Assembly: GCA_928212115.1 (NCBI GenBank)
Contig: CAKMRJ010003334.1
Coordinates: 96,540,891-96,604,890 of the forward strand
Direction: 5' to 3'
DNA: 64,000 nucleotides
Source of the DNA: Lactuca virosa
Taxonomy: Eukaryota; Streptophyta; Magnoliopsida; Asterales; Asteraceae
A program made the translations under genes and the position numbers. Positions 63,399 to 64,000 of the stretch are shown one piece after another; within the stretch, counting starts at the first letter, position 1, and each line of letters starts with the position of its first letter. A model generated the notes under the pieces. That model worked only from the letters and a program-made list of their open reading frames with translations, did not search any database and was not told the origin of the DNA.

Positions 63399-64000
63399 GG
63401 TTTAAGCCTTTAAGGTTAGTTAGGGACACTGTCCTCCTACTCCTACTACTTAGTTTTGCTGTTTTGGACGACAAACATTGTAAAGGTCTGTGTGTGTGGT
63501 ATGGGCTAATGGCTGGCAGGTTTAGGGAGTTTATAATTATAGTTATAGGCTTATTTGATGGGGGTGTGTAATGAATTTAATGATATACGTTTGGTTGGTG
63601 TTGGTAGTTGATAGTTATCGATACATTTTCATAAACCAAACATACGTTGGCCTTGGGCCCTTGGCTAGATATATATTATAATCTTCTATTTGTCCTATGT
63701 TATCCCCCCAAAATATTCTCTTTAATTAAATCAACAACTTCATTTCTTTTCACATTATTTTATCTTTAAAACATTCAAATTAATGTTTAAACCAAAACTA
63801 GAAAAGATTCACCGGGGTTGCCGGGGTCGGAAGGTATTGCTTTGTAAAGTAAAGTAGCATGTTGGTTGCTTTTTGTCTGTTAATGTGAGAGTAGTTTGGT
63901 CTTTTCAAGTAGTAGGGACTGAATTTGTCACCATGGGTAAACCATATGGGACCATTTATGTAATTTTGGCGGTGGTGGTGGTGGTGGTGATGGCAGATGG
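63399..64000 (+). other. 3' flank of the VAN3-binding-like gene
   Basis: The 3' untranslated region probably ends within the first 150-300 bases, but no single poly(A) signal stands out. The window ends in a (GGT)n tract at 63969-63990. No second gene can be supported. Confidence 0.5.

Overview
This is nuclear DNA of a flowering plant. Spliced introns, TG...CA retrotransposon LTRs with plant-type tRNA-Met primer sites, Tekay/Del-like chromovirus proteins and a plant-only VAN3-binding/FORKED-like gene all point that way. The LTR style suggests a eudicot, perhaps Asteraceae such as lettuce; that is a guess from style, not a search. Only one host gene is convincing, and it lies in the last 6 kb. 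Everything from 1 to about 56.1 kb is transposable elements inserted into one another.

Bases 1 to about 47 kb: the base layer is a decayed hAT transposase gene. Its pieces now lie at about 1061-1411, 43088-43349 and 46387-46550. Two Ty3/gypsy elements sit inside it. Element A starts at 1462 and its right LTR breaks off at about 35620. Element B runs from about 35616 to 43087. They are fused at a 5-bp overlap (ATCGG), which looks like a deletion that removed the end of A, the start of B and the middle of the hAT gene. Element A is itself full of insertions. Its left LTR holds a reverse gypsy solo LTR (1503-3657, target duplication TCCCT) and a small hAT-like element (4572-5195, ACGCCCCG). Its gag holds a reverse solo LTR (7702-17222, GAGAG), which in turn holds a 7.7-kb non-autonomous LTR element with tandem arrays (8219-15934), and then a nearly intact minus-strand Copia element (17370-25195, GCTCA). 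Its reverse transcriptase holds a Copia solo LTR (26597-27386, TGATG). Its right LTR holds a hAT-like element (30333-31561, CATCAAGG) and a solo LTR (32143-34678, CACCT). The hAT C-terminus holds a minus-strand solo LTR (43350-46386, GTAGA).

From 47.4 to 56.1 kb: a Helitron (47388-51516) carries captured exon fragments, one resembling an AMBRA1-type WD40 protein. A second Helitron-like 5' end lies at 52560. A Mutator-like long-inverted-repeat element (53339-56130, ATATTTATA) contains a second copy of its own family (53675-55315, TTTTTTTAA), and that copy contains a hAT MITE (53845-54342, CTTAAGTT) with a tRNA-like segment.

From 58.1 to 63.4 kb: a six-exon gene on the plus strand encodes a VAN3-binding/FORKED-like protein with a DUF828-type region and a C-terminal PH-like domain. 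The family acts in auxin canalisation and leaf vein patterning. In the sequence as given, the reading frame slips by one base (modulo 3) at about 61758 in exon 3.

Apart from that gene, nothing here forms a pathway. The interest lies in the layered insertion record, whose borders are mostly fixed by perfect target duplications.
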